Shown piece by piece: positions 18,531 to 27,350 of a DNA stretch of 64,000 nt; the stretch's first letter is position 1; the number at the start of each line of letters is the position of its first letter. A program made the position numbers and the translations under genes. Where the stretch lies: the NCBI RefSeq assembly GCF_001456955.1, contig NZ_KQ758475.1, forward strand, positions 62,001-126,000. The letters are read 5' to 3'. The notes beneath the pieces are model-generated. The model was given only the letters and a program-made list of their open reading frames with translations. It had not been told where the DNA came from and made no database searches. This DNA is from Microbacterium enclense (GTDB lineage: Bacteria; Actinomycetota; Actinomycetes; Actinomycetales; Microbacteriaceae).

Positions 18531-19721
18531 TCAGGCGCGCAGGAACGCGGCGTTCAGCGACTCGGGCGCGAGCGCGTGCTCGACGGCCAGCATGCTCGCG
18601 CCGATGACGGCGGCGTTCTCGGCCGCAGCCGACTGCACGATCGACAGGTACTCGGTGGCCAGCGGCGTGGAACGCGTGTAGACGACCTCGCGCACTCCCG
18701 CGATCAGGTGCTCGCCGACGCGTGCCATCGACCCGCCGATGGCGATGACCGACGGGTTCATCAGGCTCACGCACGTCGTCAGCACCTCGCCGATGTCGCG
18801 GCCGGCCTGACGCACCGCCTGGATCGCGTCGATGTTGCCACGCTTGACGAGGTCGACCACGTCGGATCCGGTGTGCGCCTCGATCCCCTGCGCGCGCAGG
18901 GCGCGGGCGATGGCGGGACCGGATGCCAGGGCCTCGAGACATCCGCGGTTGCCGCACTGACAGGGGATGTCGGCGCCGCGCGCGACCTGCACGTGACCGA
19001 TGTCGCCCGCGATGCCCTGGGCGCCGCGCTGCAGGTGCCCGTCGGAGATCAGGCCCGTGCCGATACCGGTGGCGACCTTGACGAACATGAAGTGCTCCAC
19101 GGCCGGCCAGGCGACGCTGCGTTCGCCCAGCGCCATGATGTTGACGTCGTTGTCGACGAGCACGGGCGCGGGGATGTGCCGGTTGATCCAGCCGGGGATG
19201 TCGAAGCGGTCCCAGCCGGGCATGATCGGGGGGTTCACCGGCTGCCCGGTGGAGTGCTCGACGGGGCCGGGGACCCCGATGCCCATCGCCGCGACGTCGG
19301 AGACCGATCGTCCCGACTCGGTGAGCAGAGCGGATGCCGTCTCGACGAGCCACGTCAGAACGGGCTCGGGGCCGAGGGCGATGTCGATCTCGCCGTGACG
19401 CTCCGAGAGCACCTTGCCCGTCAGATCGGCGATGGCCACCGTGCCGTGGGAGGCGCCGAGGTCGACGGCGACGACGACCTTGGCGGCGGGGTTGATGGCG
19501 AACTGCGACGGCGGGCGTCCGCCGGTCGAGACGGCATCGGCGACGGGGGTGATGAGCCCCATGCGCATCAGCTCGTCGACGCGGACGGCGACGGTGGACC
19601 GGGCGAGCCCGGTCGACTTAGCCAGCTCCGCGCGCGTACGCGGGACCCCGTCTCGCAGCAGCTGGAACAACTGGCTCACGCCGTTGACCGACTGCACGGA
19701 ATCTGTCGTCATCCTGTTCAC
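18531..19721 (-). CDS. ROK-family transcriptional regulator
   Basis: A 396-aa repressor with an N-terminal MarR-like helix-turn-helix (about 15-75, RAELAKSTGLARSTVAVRVDEL) and a C-terminal ROK/actin-like sugar-binding domain (from VVAVDLGASHGTVAIAD). The zinc motif CQCGNRGCLEAL, typical of ROK proteins, is intact. It is the last leftward gene behind the permease and ATPase of sugar-uptake locus 1, so it probably senses that sugar and represses the locus. The GTG at 19721 has TGTACT 6 nt upstream and may be leaderless; ATG at 19712 is an alternative. The 90-bp gap to the permease carries a hairpin. Confidence 0.92.
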   Translation of the reverse strand: MNRMTTDSVQSVNGVSQLFQLLRDGVPRTRAELAKSTGLARSTVAVRVDELMRMGLITPVADAVSTGGRPPSQFAINPAAKVVVAVDLGASHGTVAIADLTGKVLSERHGEIDIALGPEPVLTWLVETASALLTESGRSVSDVAAMGIGVPGPVEHSTGQPVNPPIMPGWDRFDIPGWINRHIPAPVLVDNDVNIMALGERSVAWPAVEHFMFVKVATGIGTGLISDGHLQRGAQGIAGDIGHVQVARGADIPCQCGNRGCLEALASGPAIARALRAQGIEAHTGSDVVDLVKRGNIDAIQAVRQAGRDIGEVLTTCVSLMNPSVIAIGGSMARVGEHLIAGVREVVYTRSTPLATEYLSIVQSAAAENAAVIGASMLAVEHALAPESLNAAFLRA

Positions 19722-19768
19722 GCCCTCAGTACACCATTAGTTGCCATGTGTTCGATCCACATGCCGAA

Positions 19769-19795
19769 GGCGGCTACGCACATTACGCAGCCGCC
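19769..19795 (-). terminator. Attenuator-like hairpin between permease and ROK gene
   Basis: GGCGGCT (19769-19775) and AGCCGCC (19789-19795) pair around 13 nt that can extend the stem (ACGCA/TACGC). In the transcribed leftward direction it follows the permease stop and precedes the ROK gene, so it may reduce readthrough into the regulator. Confidence 0.5.
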
Positions 19796-19811
19796 GACGG
19801 CACATGGTCTG

Positions 19812-20861
19812 TCAGCTCCGTCCGGGAGGGCGGGAGAAGCGCTGCTGAAGCAGCACCGCGACCACGATGATGACACCTTTTGCCACGGCCTGGACAGAAG
19901 ACGAGAGATTGTTCTGAATGAAGACGTTGGTCAGCGTCGCGAAGATCAGCACGCCGAACACCGTGCCGGTGATCGTGCCGCGACCACCGATGAGCAGGGT
20001 CCCTCCTACGACGACCGCCGCGATGGCATCCAATTCGTAGAGCTGACCGTGCGTCGAGGTGCCCGCGGTGGTACGGCCGAGGATCATGACGGCGGCGATG
20101 CCGGCGCACAGTCCGGTGATGGCGTACAGCCACATGGTGTGGCGTCGCACGTCGATGCCGGCCAGGCGTGCGGCCTCGCGGTTGCCGCCGACGGCGACGG
20201 TGCGGCGGCCGAAGGTGGTGCGGTTCAGCAGCACCCAGCCGAAGGCCGCGACGATGGCGAAGATCCAGATGAGGATGTCGACGCCGAGGAAGTCGGAGTT
20301 CATGAAGGTGATGAAGCCGCGGTCCTGCACGACGAGCGTGCGGCGTTCGGCCAGGATCTCGGCGAGACCGCGCGCACCGACGAGCATCGCCAGGGTCGCC
20401 ATGAACGCGACCACGTTGCCGTAGGCGATGACGATGCCGTTGATGAGACCCGCACCGATGCCGACGGCCAGCGCGATGAGGATCATCACGCTCCAGTGGA
20501 GGTTGTCGGCGAGGTCCTGCACGGCGGCGAGGGTGGCCACCACCGAGGCCAGACCCATGACGGAACCGACCGAGAGGTCGATGCCGCCGGCGATGATGAC
20601 GAGCGTCATACCGATGCTGATCACACCGATGATCGAGGCCTGCCGCAGGATCACGAGCAGGTTGTCGACACTCGCGAACGAGGTGGGGGCGGTGACCGCG
20701 CCGACGATGACGATGACGAGCAACGCGACGACGAGGCCGATGTTGCGCCCGGCGGAGCCGGAGAGGAGGCGTCGCCAGGTCGGGGCGGGCGCGGGAGCGG
20801 CGACGGCCCCGGTCTCGGCGGGAGCCGTGCGCACACGGGTCGGGGTGGTCGGCTCGCTCAC
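19812..20861 (-). CDS. Sugar ABC transporter permease (CUT2/ribose type)
   Basis: A 349-aa membrane permease of the RbsC/BPD_transp_2 family, with about eight to ten helices starting near residue 40 (IGLVVALLVIVIVGAVTAP) and the characteristic GMTLVIIAGGIDLSVGSVMG segment and VGGNREAARLAGI loop. It forms the channel of sugar-uptake locus 1. The GTG start at 20861 overlaps the ATPase stop as GTGA, so the two are translationally coupled. A cytosolic Thr/Pro/Ala-rich N-terminal extension precedes the first helix. Its binding protein is divergent at 22636. Substrate is unknown. Confidence 0.93.
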   Translation of the reverse strand: MSEPTTPTRVRTAPAETGAVAAPAPAPTWRRLLSGSAGRNIGLVVALLVIVIVGAVTAPTSFASVDNLLVILRQASIIGVISIGMTLVIIAGGIDLSVGSVMGLASVVATLAAVQDLADNLHWSVMILIALAVGIGAGLINGIVIAYGNVVAFMATLAMLVGARGLAEILAERRTLVVQDRGFITFMNSDFLGVDILIWIFAIVAAFGWVLLNRTTFGRRTVAVGGNREAARLAGIDVRRHTMWLYAITGLCAGIAAVMILGRTTAGTSTHGQLYELDAIAAVVVGGTLLIGGRGTITGTVFGVLIFATLTNVFIQNNLSSSVQAVAKGVIIVVAVLLQQRFSRPPGRS

Positions 20862-22378
20862 GCGGCGGATCCTTTCATGACGAGATCGAGCACGCCGTGC
20901 TCGTCGATCTGATGGGAGGGAAGGGTGCTCAGGATGCGGCCGTCGGCGACGACCAGGACGACGTCGGCGAGGCCGAGGACCTCCTCGATCTCGCTCGAGA
21001 CCACCACGACGGCGTTGCCGGCGGCGGCGAGGTCGCGGATGAGGGCGTAGATCTCGGCGCGGGCGCCGACATCGACGCCGCGGGTCGGTTCGTCGAGCAG
21101 CAGCACGTTGGTGCCGTGCACGAGCCAACGGGCGAGCAGGATCTTCTGCTGGTTGCCGCCCGAGAGGGTGCGTGCGGGACGGTCGGGATCGGCCGGGCGC
21201 AGCTCGAACGCGTCGATCTGCTCGCGGGCGACCTTGCGGGCTGCGCGGTCGTCGAGGAAGCCGCCCCTGGCGAAGCGCTTCATCGAGGCGAGGGCGATGT
21301 TGATGAAGATGGGCTCGTCGAGCACCAGACCCTGGCTCTTGCGCTCCTCGGGTGAGAGGCCGATGCCGGCGTGGACGGCGGCGCGCACCGACCCGCGGGG
21401 CAGCGTCTTCTCGCGCACGCGCACGGTGCCGGCGCTCGCACGGCGGGCACCGTAGACGGTCTCGAGGATCTCGGAGCGTCCCGAGCCGACGAGACCGGCG
21501 AGTCCCACGACCTCACCCGCACGCACCGAGAACGACACGTCGCTGAAGACACCGTGGAGCGCCAGGTCCTGCACGTCGAGAACGACCGGGGCGTCGGATG
21601 CCACGGGCTCGCGCACGGGGAAGACGTTGGCGACCTCGCGACCGGTCATCAGACGGATGAGCTCGGCCTTGGGGGTGTCGGCGGCGGAGAGTCCGACCGC
21701 GGTGGTGCGGCCGTCCTTCAGCACGGTGATGCGGTCGCCGATCTCGCGGATCTCCTCGAGACGGTGGGTGATGTACACCACGGCGATGCCGGCGGCGGTG
21801 AGCTCGCGAACGACCGCGAACAGGTTCTTGACCTCTTCGGTGTCGAGGACGGCAGACGGCTCGTCCATGATGATGAGCTTGATGTCGTGCGACAGAGCGC
21901 GCGCCATGCTCACGATCTGCTTGTTGGCGGCACTCAGCGAACCGACCTCGGTGTGCGGTGACAGCGACGAGTGACCGAGACGACGAAGGAGCTCCCGCGT
22001 CTGGCGCGCGGCTTCGGCGCGGTTGGTGAAGCCGCCGCGAGCCAGTTCGTGCCCGAGGAAGATGTTCTCGGCGATGGTGAGGCCGTCGACGACATCGAGT
22101 TCCTGATACATGGTGGCGATGCCGAGGTCGATGGCGGCATCCGGGTCGGCGATCTCGACGTTCTCTCCGAGCCACACGATCTCGCCCTCGTCGGGGCGGT
22201 GCACGCCGGCGAGCGTCTTGATCAGCGTCGACTTTCCCGCACCGTTCTGGCCGAGGACGCAGTGCACCTCGCCCGCGACGATGTCGAGGTCGACGCCGCG
22301 CAGAGCTCGGACGCCGGCGAAGGACTTCGTCACACCTCGGACGCTGAGTAATGACGGCTGATGGTCAACTTTGATCAC
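20858..22378 (-). CDS. Sugar ABC transporter ATP-binding protein (double ATPase)
   Basis: A 506-aa RbsA/MglA-type ATPase with two ABC domains. Walker A GQNGAGKST is at 43-51, LSAANKQIVSMARAL replaces a canonical signature in the first half, and the second half has LSGGNQQKILLARWL and LLLDEPTRGVDVG. It energises uptake with the permease that overlaps its 3' end. The GTG at 22378 is chosen because homologous sequence begins there and TATGTT lies 6 nt upstream (22385-22390), a leaderless arrangement; earlier in-frame starts would add residues without similarity. GGTCAA (22363-22368) lies within its first codons and may be part of an operator. Confidence 0.93.
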   Translation of the reverse strand: MIKVDHQPSLLSVRGVTKSFAGVRALRGVDLDIVAGEVHCVLGQNGAGKSTLIKTLAGVHRPDEGEIVWLGENVEIADPDAAIDLGIATMYQELDVVDGLTIAENIFLGHELARGGFTNRAEAARQTRELLRRLGHSSLSPHTEVGSLSAANKQIVSMARALSHDIKLIIMDEPSAVLDTEEVKNLFAVVRELTAAGIAVVYITHRLEEIREIGDRITVLKDGRTTAVGLSAADTPKAELIRLMTGREVANVFPVREPVASDAPVVLDVQDLALHGVFSDVSFSVRAGEVVGLAGLVGSGRSEILETVYGARRASAGTVRVREKTLPRGSVRAAVHAGIGLSPEERKSQGLVLDEPIFINIALASMKRFARGGFLDDRAARKVAREQIDAFELRPADPDRPARTLSGGNQQKILLARWLVHGTNVLLLDEPTRGVDVGARAEIYALIRDLAAAGNAVVVVSSEIEEVLGLADVVLVVADGRILSTLPSHQIDEHGVLDLVMKGSAA

Positions 22379-22513
22379 TCGGCGAACATAACACGCTCCC
22401 TCACCGTCGCGCGACACCCAATCCGGGGGAGGAGACCGGCCTCGCGGGCGCGCGAGCGCGGGCGCCCTTTTCGCTCCTTGCGAGCCGAACGCCCACTTAT
22501 GCAGTGCAAAAAA

Positions 22514-22545
22514 CAAAAGTTGACTGATTGACCAACACTTCTGCT
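22514..22545 (+). promoter_or_regulatory. Candidate promoter/operator for the sugar-binding protein
   Basis: CAAAAGTTG (22514-22522) and GATTGACC (22526-22533) lie in an AT-rich island in an otherwise GC-rich divergent region. TTGACT (22520-22525) is a good -35; GCTAGC or TAGCGT about 17-19 bp further on could be the -10. Both words recur at 9891-9906. A ROK or LacI-type repressor site is plausible. Confidence 0.5.
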
Positions 22546-22635
22546 AGCGTGAGGCCCGTCAGAGCGGACCCTTCCTTCCGGAAAACACCCGGGGCCGGGC
22601 TGACCCCAGCTGCATCACATTCAAGGAGGAAGCAC

Positions 22636-23685
22636 ATGCGCTCGAACTGGAAGTCGCGATCGCGACTCGTCCTGACCGGTATGGCGGTCGTCGCCTCGGT
22701 CGGTCTGCTGGCCGGCTGCACCGGCTCGAACAACGACGCCCAGAACGTCGTCGACCAGGGCACGTCCGCCGAAGAGAACGCCGCGGCCGGCGACACCGTC
22801 GTCATCGGCTTCTCCGGCCCCGCCGCCGACCACGGTTGGCTCGGCGCGATCAACTCCGGCGCGCTCGCCGCCGCCGCGAGCTTCTCGGACGTCGAACTGC
22901 GTCAGGCCGAGGGCACCAACGACGTCAACGCGCAGATCGCCGCCGTCGAGACCTTCATCAACGACGGCGTGGATGCCATCGTGCTGCTGCCGAGCGACGG
23001 CGCGGCCCTGACCGAAGTGGCCATCAAGGCGATGAACGCCGGCATCCCGGTCATCAACGTCGACCGCGAGTTCTCCAGCCCCTTCGCCGCCCGCTCCACC
23101 GTGCTCGGCGACAACTACGGCATGGGCGTCAGCGCCGGAACGTACATCTGCGAGCAGCTCGAGGGCAACAGCAGCGCCGTCGTCGCCGAGATCGCCGGCA
23201 TCGACTCGCTGCCGCTCACGCAGGACCGCTCCGCCGGCTTCGCCGACGCGCTGTCGGACTGCGGCCTGAAGGTCGGTCCCCGCGTGGCCGCCGACTTCAC
23301 CGTGCAGGGCGGCGAGGCCTCGACCTCGCAGCTGCTGTCGGCCAACCCGAAGATCGACGCCATCTGGAACCACGACGACGACCAGGGCATCGGTGTGCTG
23401 GCCGCCATCACGGCCGCCGGACGCGACGAGTTCATCATGGTCGGCGGCGCCGGCAGCCGGAACGCGATGGAGACCATCGAGGCCGGCGACAGCCCGCTTC
23501 AGGCCACGGTCATCTACCCGTCGACGCAGGCCGCCGACGGCATCGCGCTGGCGCGTCTCATCGCGCAGGGCAAGACCGCGGGCGACCTCATCACCCCGAG
23601 CGTCCCCAACCGCATCGTGCTCGACGCTCCCGTCGTCACGCGGGACAACGTCGCCGACTTCATCGATCTCGCCTTCGAGTCCTGA
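22636..23685 (+). CDS. Sugar ABC transporter substrate-binding lipoprotein
   Basis: A 349-aa extracytoplasmic binding protein of the Peripla_BP_4 (ribose-like) family. The lipobox LLAGC puts the lipidated cysteine at residue 28. The two-lobed fold is evident from VIGFSGPAADHGWLGAINSG at the start of the mature protein and DGVDAIVLLPSDGAALTEV further on. AAGGAGGA just before the ATG at 22636 sets the start. It captures sugar for the permease/ATPase pair encoded divergently. A strong hairpin behind the gene is typical of binding-protein genes that need higher expression than their neighbours. Ligand unknown. Confidence 0.93.
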   Translation: MRSNWKSRSRLVLTGMAVVASVGLLAGCTGSNNDAQNVVDQGTSAEENAAAGDTVVIGFSGPAADHGWLGAINSGALAAAASFSDVELRQAEGTNDVNAQIAAVETFINDGVDAIVLLPSDGAALTEVAIKAMNAGIPVINVDREFSSPFAARSTVLGDNYGMGVSAGTYICEQLEGNSSAVVAEIAGIDSLPLTQDRSAGFADALSDCGLKVGPRVAADFTVQGGEASTSQLLSANPKIDAIWNHDDDQGIGVLAAITAAGRDEFIMVGGAGSRNAMETIEAGDSPLQATVIYPSTQAADGIALARLIAQGKTAGDLITPSVPNRIVLDAPVVTRDNVADFIDLAFES

Positions 23686-23691
23686 TCCGGA

Positions 23692-23724
23692 ACGGGGCGT
23701 CCGCCGACGAGGCGGGCGCCCCGT
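23692..23724 (+). terminator. Stem-loop after sugar-binding protein gene
   Basis: ACGGGGCGTCCGCC (23692-23705) pairs with GGCGGGCGCCCCGT (23711-23724) around GACGA with one mismatch. It probably gives partial termination, leaving the oxidoreductase and isomerase genes at lower expression. Confidence 0.7.
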
Positions 23725-23753
23725 ACCCCGTTCCCCCAGAGAAAGATCCCATC

Positions 23754-24965
23754 GTGACCCAGCCCCTTCGCATCGCCATGATCGGTGCGGGATTCATGGG
23801 CGCCGCGCACTCCCAGGGATGGCGCGTCGCACCCCGATTCTTCGACCTCCCCCGCTCCCCCGAGATGAGCGTCCTCGTGGGGCGCGACGCCACTCGCACG
23901 CAGCAGTGCGCCGACACCTGGGGCTGGGGCGAGAGCGCGACGGATTGGCGCGAGGTCGTCCAGCGTCCCGACGTCGACGTCGTCGACATCGTCACCCCCG
24001 GTGACACGCACGCCGAGATCGCCATCGCCGCCCTCGAGGCCGGCAAGCACGTGCTGTGCGAGAAGCCCCTGGCCAACACCGTCGACGAAGCGCGGCGCAT
24101 GGCGGATGCCGCGGCGGCCGCCGCCGAGAACGGCATCCGGTCCATGGTGGGCTTCACCTACCGGCGCCTTCCCGCCACCACGTTCGCCCGCGATCTCATC
24201 GCCGCCGGCCGTCTCGGCGACATCCGCCAGGTGCGCGCGGAGTACCTCCAGGACTGGCTCAGCGACGCCGAGGCGCCCCTGACGTGGCGCCTGCAGAAAG
24301 ACCGCGCCGGCTCCGGCGCCCTCGGCGACATCGGCGCGCACGCCGTCGACATCACCGAGTACATGACCGGTCAGCGCGTCACCCGCGTCGCGGGCGTACT
24401 CGAGACCATCGTCGCCGAACGCCCCGTGCTGGCGTCGTCGTCTGGCCTGTCGGGCTCGGCCGGAACCGAGCGCGGCGCGGTGACCGTCGACGATCTCGCC
24501 CTGTTCACCGGGCGCCTCGAGTCCGGCGCCCTCGCCTCGTTCGAGGCATCGCGCTTCCGCCTCGGCCGCAAGAACGGCCTGCGCGTCGAGATCGCCGGCT
24601 CCCTCGGCTCTCTCTCGTTCGACCTCGAGAGCCCGAACGAACTCCACCTCTACGACGCGACCCTGCCCGACACCGAACAGGGCTTCCGCCGCATCCTGGT
24701 GACCGAGCCCGGACACCCCTACGCCGGCGCCTGGTGGCCCACCGGCCACATGCTGGGCTACGAGCACGGCTTCTCGCACCAGGCGAAGGACTTCGTCGAG
24801 GCGATCGCCGCGGACGCCGACCCCAGGCCCTCGTTCGCCGACGGTCTGCACGTGCAGGAGGTGCTGGATGCCGTGGCGCGCAGCTCGGACGCCGAGGGCG
24901 CGTGGACGAGCGTCGAGGCACCGACGGCGCCCGTGGCGGCCGATCAGCTGCTCGCGGCATCCTGA
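23754..24965 (+). CDS. Gfo/Idh/MocA-family NAD(P)-dependent oxidoreductase
   Basis: A 403-aa sugar or cyclitol dehydrogenase with an N-terminal Rossmann fold ([17 protein letters not shown] from residue 7) and the family EKPLANT motif near 102-108. The C-terminal substrate domain includes [12 protein letters not shown], whose His is the expected catalytic partner. Members oxidise sugars, inositols or glycosides at a ring hydroxyl. The GTG at 23754 follows a weak AGAGAAAG site. It sits between the binding protein and a TIM-barrel isomerase, so the imported sugar is probably oxidised then isomerised, as in inositol-like or keto-sugar pathways. The exact substrate cannot be assigned. Confidence 0.9.
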   Translation: MTQPLRIAMIGAGFMGAAHSQGWRVAPRFFDLPRSPEMSVLVGRDATRTQQCADTWGWGESATDWREVVQRPDVDVVDIVTPGDTHAEIAIAALEAGKHVLCEKPLANTVDEARRMADAAAAAAENGIRSMVGFTYRRLPATTFARDLIAAGRLGDIRQVRAEYLQDWLSDAEAPLTWRLQKDRAGSGALGDIGAHAVDITEYMTGQRVTRVAGVLETIVAERPVLASSSGLSGSAGTERGAVTVDDLALFTGRLESGALASFEASRFRLGRKNGLRVEIAGSLGSLSFDLESPNELHLYDATLPDTEQGFRRILVTEPGHPYAGAWWPTGHMLGYEHGFSHQAKDFVEAIAADADPRPSFADGLHVQEVLDAVARSSDAEGAWTSVEAPTAPVAADQLLAAS

Positions 24966-24993
24966 ATCCATCCCCTTCGAAAGGACGTCCGCG

Positions 24994-25998
24994 ATGACGC
25001 GACCGATCACGCTGTTCACCGGCCAGTGGGCCGACCTGCCCTTCGAAGAGGTCGCGCGCCTCGCCGGGGAGTGGGGCTACGACGGCCTCGAGATCGCCTG
25101 CTGGGGCGATCACCTCGACCCGTGGCGCTGGGACGACGACGACTACGTGCAGGGCAAGCTCGACGTGCTCGAGCGCAACGGCCTGAAGGTCTGGACCATC
25201 TCCAACCACCTCAAGGGCCAGGCCGTCTGCGACGACCCCATCGACCAGCGGCACCGCGACATCGTGTCGGATCGGGTCTGGGGCGACGGCGACCCCGAGG
25301 GCGTGCGTCAGCGCGCCGCCGAGGAGCTGAAGAACACCGCGCGCCTGGCATCCAAGCTGGGGGTGAAGACCGTCACCGGCTTCACCGGATCGAGCATCTG
25401 GAAGTACGTCGCGATGTTCCCGCCCGCCAGCGAGCAGATGGTGGACGCCGGGTACCAGGACTTCGCCGATCGCTGGAACCCGATCCTCGACGTCTTCGAC
25501 GAGGTCGGCGTGCGCTTCGCCCACGAGGTGCATCCGTCGGAGATCGCCTACGACTACTGGACGACGAAGCGCGCGCTCGAAGCGATCGGGCACCGCCAGG
25601 CGTTCGGGCTGAACTGGGACCCGTCGCACATGGTGTGGCAGGACATCGACCCGGTCGCCTTCCTGTGGGACTTCCAGGACAAGATCTTCCACGTGCACTG
25701 CAAAGACACGAAGAAGCGCCTCGGCAACGGCCGCAACGGCCGTCTGTCGTCGCACCTGCCCTGGGCCGACCCGCGCCGCGGCTGGGACTTCATCTCCACC
25801 GGGCACGGCGACGTGCCCTGGGAGGACGCCTTCCGCATGCTGAACGCGATCGGCTATGACGGCCCCCTCTCGGTCGAGTGGGAGGATGCCGGTATGGACC
25901 GTCTGGTCGGAGCGCCCGAGGCGCTCGGATTCGTGCGGAAGTTGTCGACGTACGAGCCCTCGGGCGCGGCGTTCGACGCGGCGTTCAGCACGCGCTGA
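24994..25998 (+). CDS. Sugar phosphate isomerase/epimerase-family TIM-barrel protein
   Basis: A 334-aa xylose-isomerase-like TIM-barrel enzyme without a signal peptide, so cytosolic. Likely metal ligands appear in order: [35 protein letters not shown] and SVEWED. CGAAAGGACG precedes the ATG at 24994 by about 6 nt. It follows the Gfo/Idh/MocA oxidoreductase after a 28-bp gap and should act on the same imported sugar or its keto derivative. It differs from the Tat-exported isomerase at 13805 in length and motifs, so it is not a recent duplicate. Confidence 0.9.
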   Translation: MTRPITLFTGQWADLPFEEVARLAGEWGYDGLEIACWGDHLDPWRWDDDDYVQGKLDVLERNGLKVWTISNHLKGQAVCDDPIDQRHRDIVSDRVWGDGDPEGVRQRAAEELKNTARLASKLGVKTVTGFTGSSIWKYVAMFPPASEQMVDAGYQDFADRWNPILDVFDEVGVRFAHEVHPSEIAYDYWTTKRALEAIGHRQAFGLNWDPSHMVWQDIDPVAFLWDFQDKIFHVHCKDTKKRLGNGRNGRLSSHLPWADPRRGWDFISTGHGDVPWEDAFRMLNAIGYDGPLSVEWEDAGMDRLVGAPEALGFVRKLSTYEPSGAAFDAAFSTR

Positions 25999-26027
25999 AC
26001 ACCGGGGGGCTGCGGAAGCGAGCCACG

Positions 26028-26060
26028 GAAGGGTCGGGTGCGTCAGGCACCCGGCCCTTC
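26028..26060 (+). terminator. Terminator hairpin after sugar locus 1
   Basis: GAAGGGTCGGGTG (26028-26040) and CACCCGGCCCTTC (26048-26060) pair with one mismatch around CGTCAGG, followed by TGTCTG. It lies 29 nt after the isomerase stop. Confidence 0.75.
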
Positions 26061-26186
26061 TGTCTGCCCGGGGGTTGCGCGGGGTCTGCGCGGGGTGTGC
26101 CCGGGTTCTACGCGGGTTCTGCGCGGGTTCTGCCCTGTCTGCGCGCTGATCCTGACCTCGTTGCGCCCGGATCCCGCCCTGGTTCC

Positions 26187-26258
26187 GCACGACTCCTGCG
26201 GGTGCGGGCAGGAGCGGGTTCGGGAGGCTCCGACGTCAGCGATGTGCAGGAGTTGTGC
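26187..26258. repeat. Inverted pair of the GCAGGAGTTGTGC repeat
   Basis: GCACGACTCCTGC (26187-26199) faces GCAGGAGTTGTGC (26246-26258) across 46 nt, with one G:T-type mismatch. It is the same word as in the array at 17595-18370 and at 1183-1266. Confidence 0.75.
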
Positions 26259-26433
26259 ACGCGGCCGGCGGCGCGAGCCCACGGGCGGTCCCCCGGCGAC
26301 GCGGCGGCGCGGCGACGCGGGGGCGCGGCGGCGCGGGGGCGGTCCGGGGTCGGCGGGCGGCGGGCGGCGGGCGGCGGCGGCGGCGGGGCCCCCGGGGCGG
26401 TTCGCCGTCGCGGCGGTGTGTGCGGCGTCACCA

Positions 26434-27160
26434 GAACAGGGGATGCCACCAGAACAGGCCGTTCCGGCGAACATCGGCCTGTTTCCGTGGCATCCCCTGT
26501 TCTCGGCGCACGCGCAACGCGCGCCAGCCCAGCGAGCCAGGGCGCGGTGGGGCGGCCGACGGCGGCGGTCGGTAGTCGGTGGTCCACGGTCGGCGGGCGG
26601 CCGTCGGCGGGCGGCGGCGGACGCCTGCGAGACGGTTCGCGCCGTCGCCGCGCGGGAACGGCGTCACCAGAACAGGGGATGCCACCAGAACAGGCTGTTG
26701 TAGCCGAAATCGGCCTGTTTCCGTGGCATCCCCTGTTCTCGGCGCACGCGCAACGCGCGCCAGACGCCCAGAAGCGCCCAACGGCCAGCACACAGGATGC
26801 CGCGGGGTGGCGGCGGCGCACGCCTGCGAGACGGTTCACCGTCGCGGCGGTGTGTGCGGCGTCACCAGAACAGGGGATGCCACGAGAACAGGCCGTTGTG
26901 GCCGAAATCGGCCTGTTTCCGTGGCATCCCCTGTTCTCGGCGCACGCGCAACGCGCGCCAGACGCCCGGAAGCGCCCGGCGCCAGCGCCGGGCGATGCGC
27001 CCAACGGCCAGCACGCAGGATTCCGCGGGGTGGCGGCGGCGGACGCCTGCGAGGCGGTTCGCCCCGTCGCCGCGACGCAAACGCGTCACCAGAACAGGGG
27101 ATGCCACGAGAACAGGCCGTTGTAGCCGAAATCGGCCTGTTTCCGTGGCATCCCCTGTTC
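26434..27160. repeat. Four dispersed copies of a long palindrome with GAACAGGGGATGCCAC arms
   Basis: Copies begin near 26431, 26667, 26865 and 27089. In each, GAACAGGGGATGCCAC and its exact complement GTGGCATCCCCTGTTC form 16-bp outer arms (copy 1: 26434-26449 and 26487-26502). An inner AACAGGC/GCCTGTT pair lies inside, so the whole element of about 70 nt folds into one hairpin. Flanks are also repeated: GCGTCACCA before and TCGGCGCACGCGCAACGCGCGCCAG after. The spacers between copies (198-236 bp start to start) are partly related. These copies fill most of the 1352-bp gap 25999-27350. The parts at 26259-26420 and 27180-27350 are low-complexity GGCGGCG/GCGCGCC DNA with no credible gene. Confidence 0.9.
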
Positions 27161-27350
27161 TCGGCGCACGCGCCGCGCGCGCCAGACGCCCGGAATCGCC
27201 CGGCGCCTGCGCCCGGCCCGCACGGTGCGCGCCCGGCGCCCAACCCGCGCCGCGCGCGCCGGCGCCCCGCACCCCCGGCGCGCGGCGCCGCGCGCGCCGG
27301 CGCCCCGCACCCCCGGCGCGCGCCAGACGTCCAGCGCGCCCGGCGGGGCG

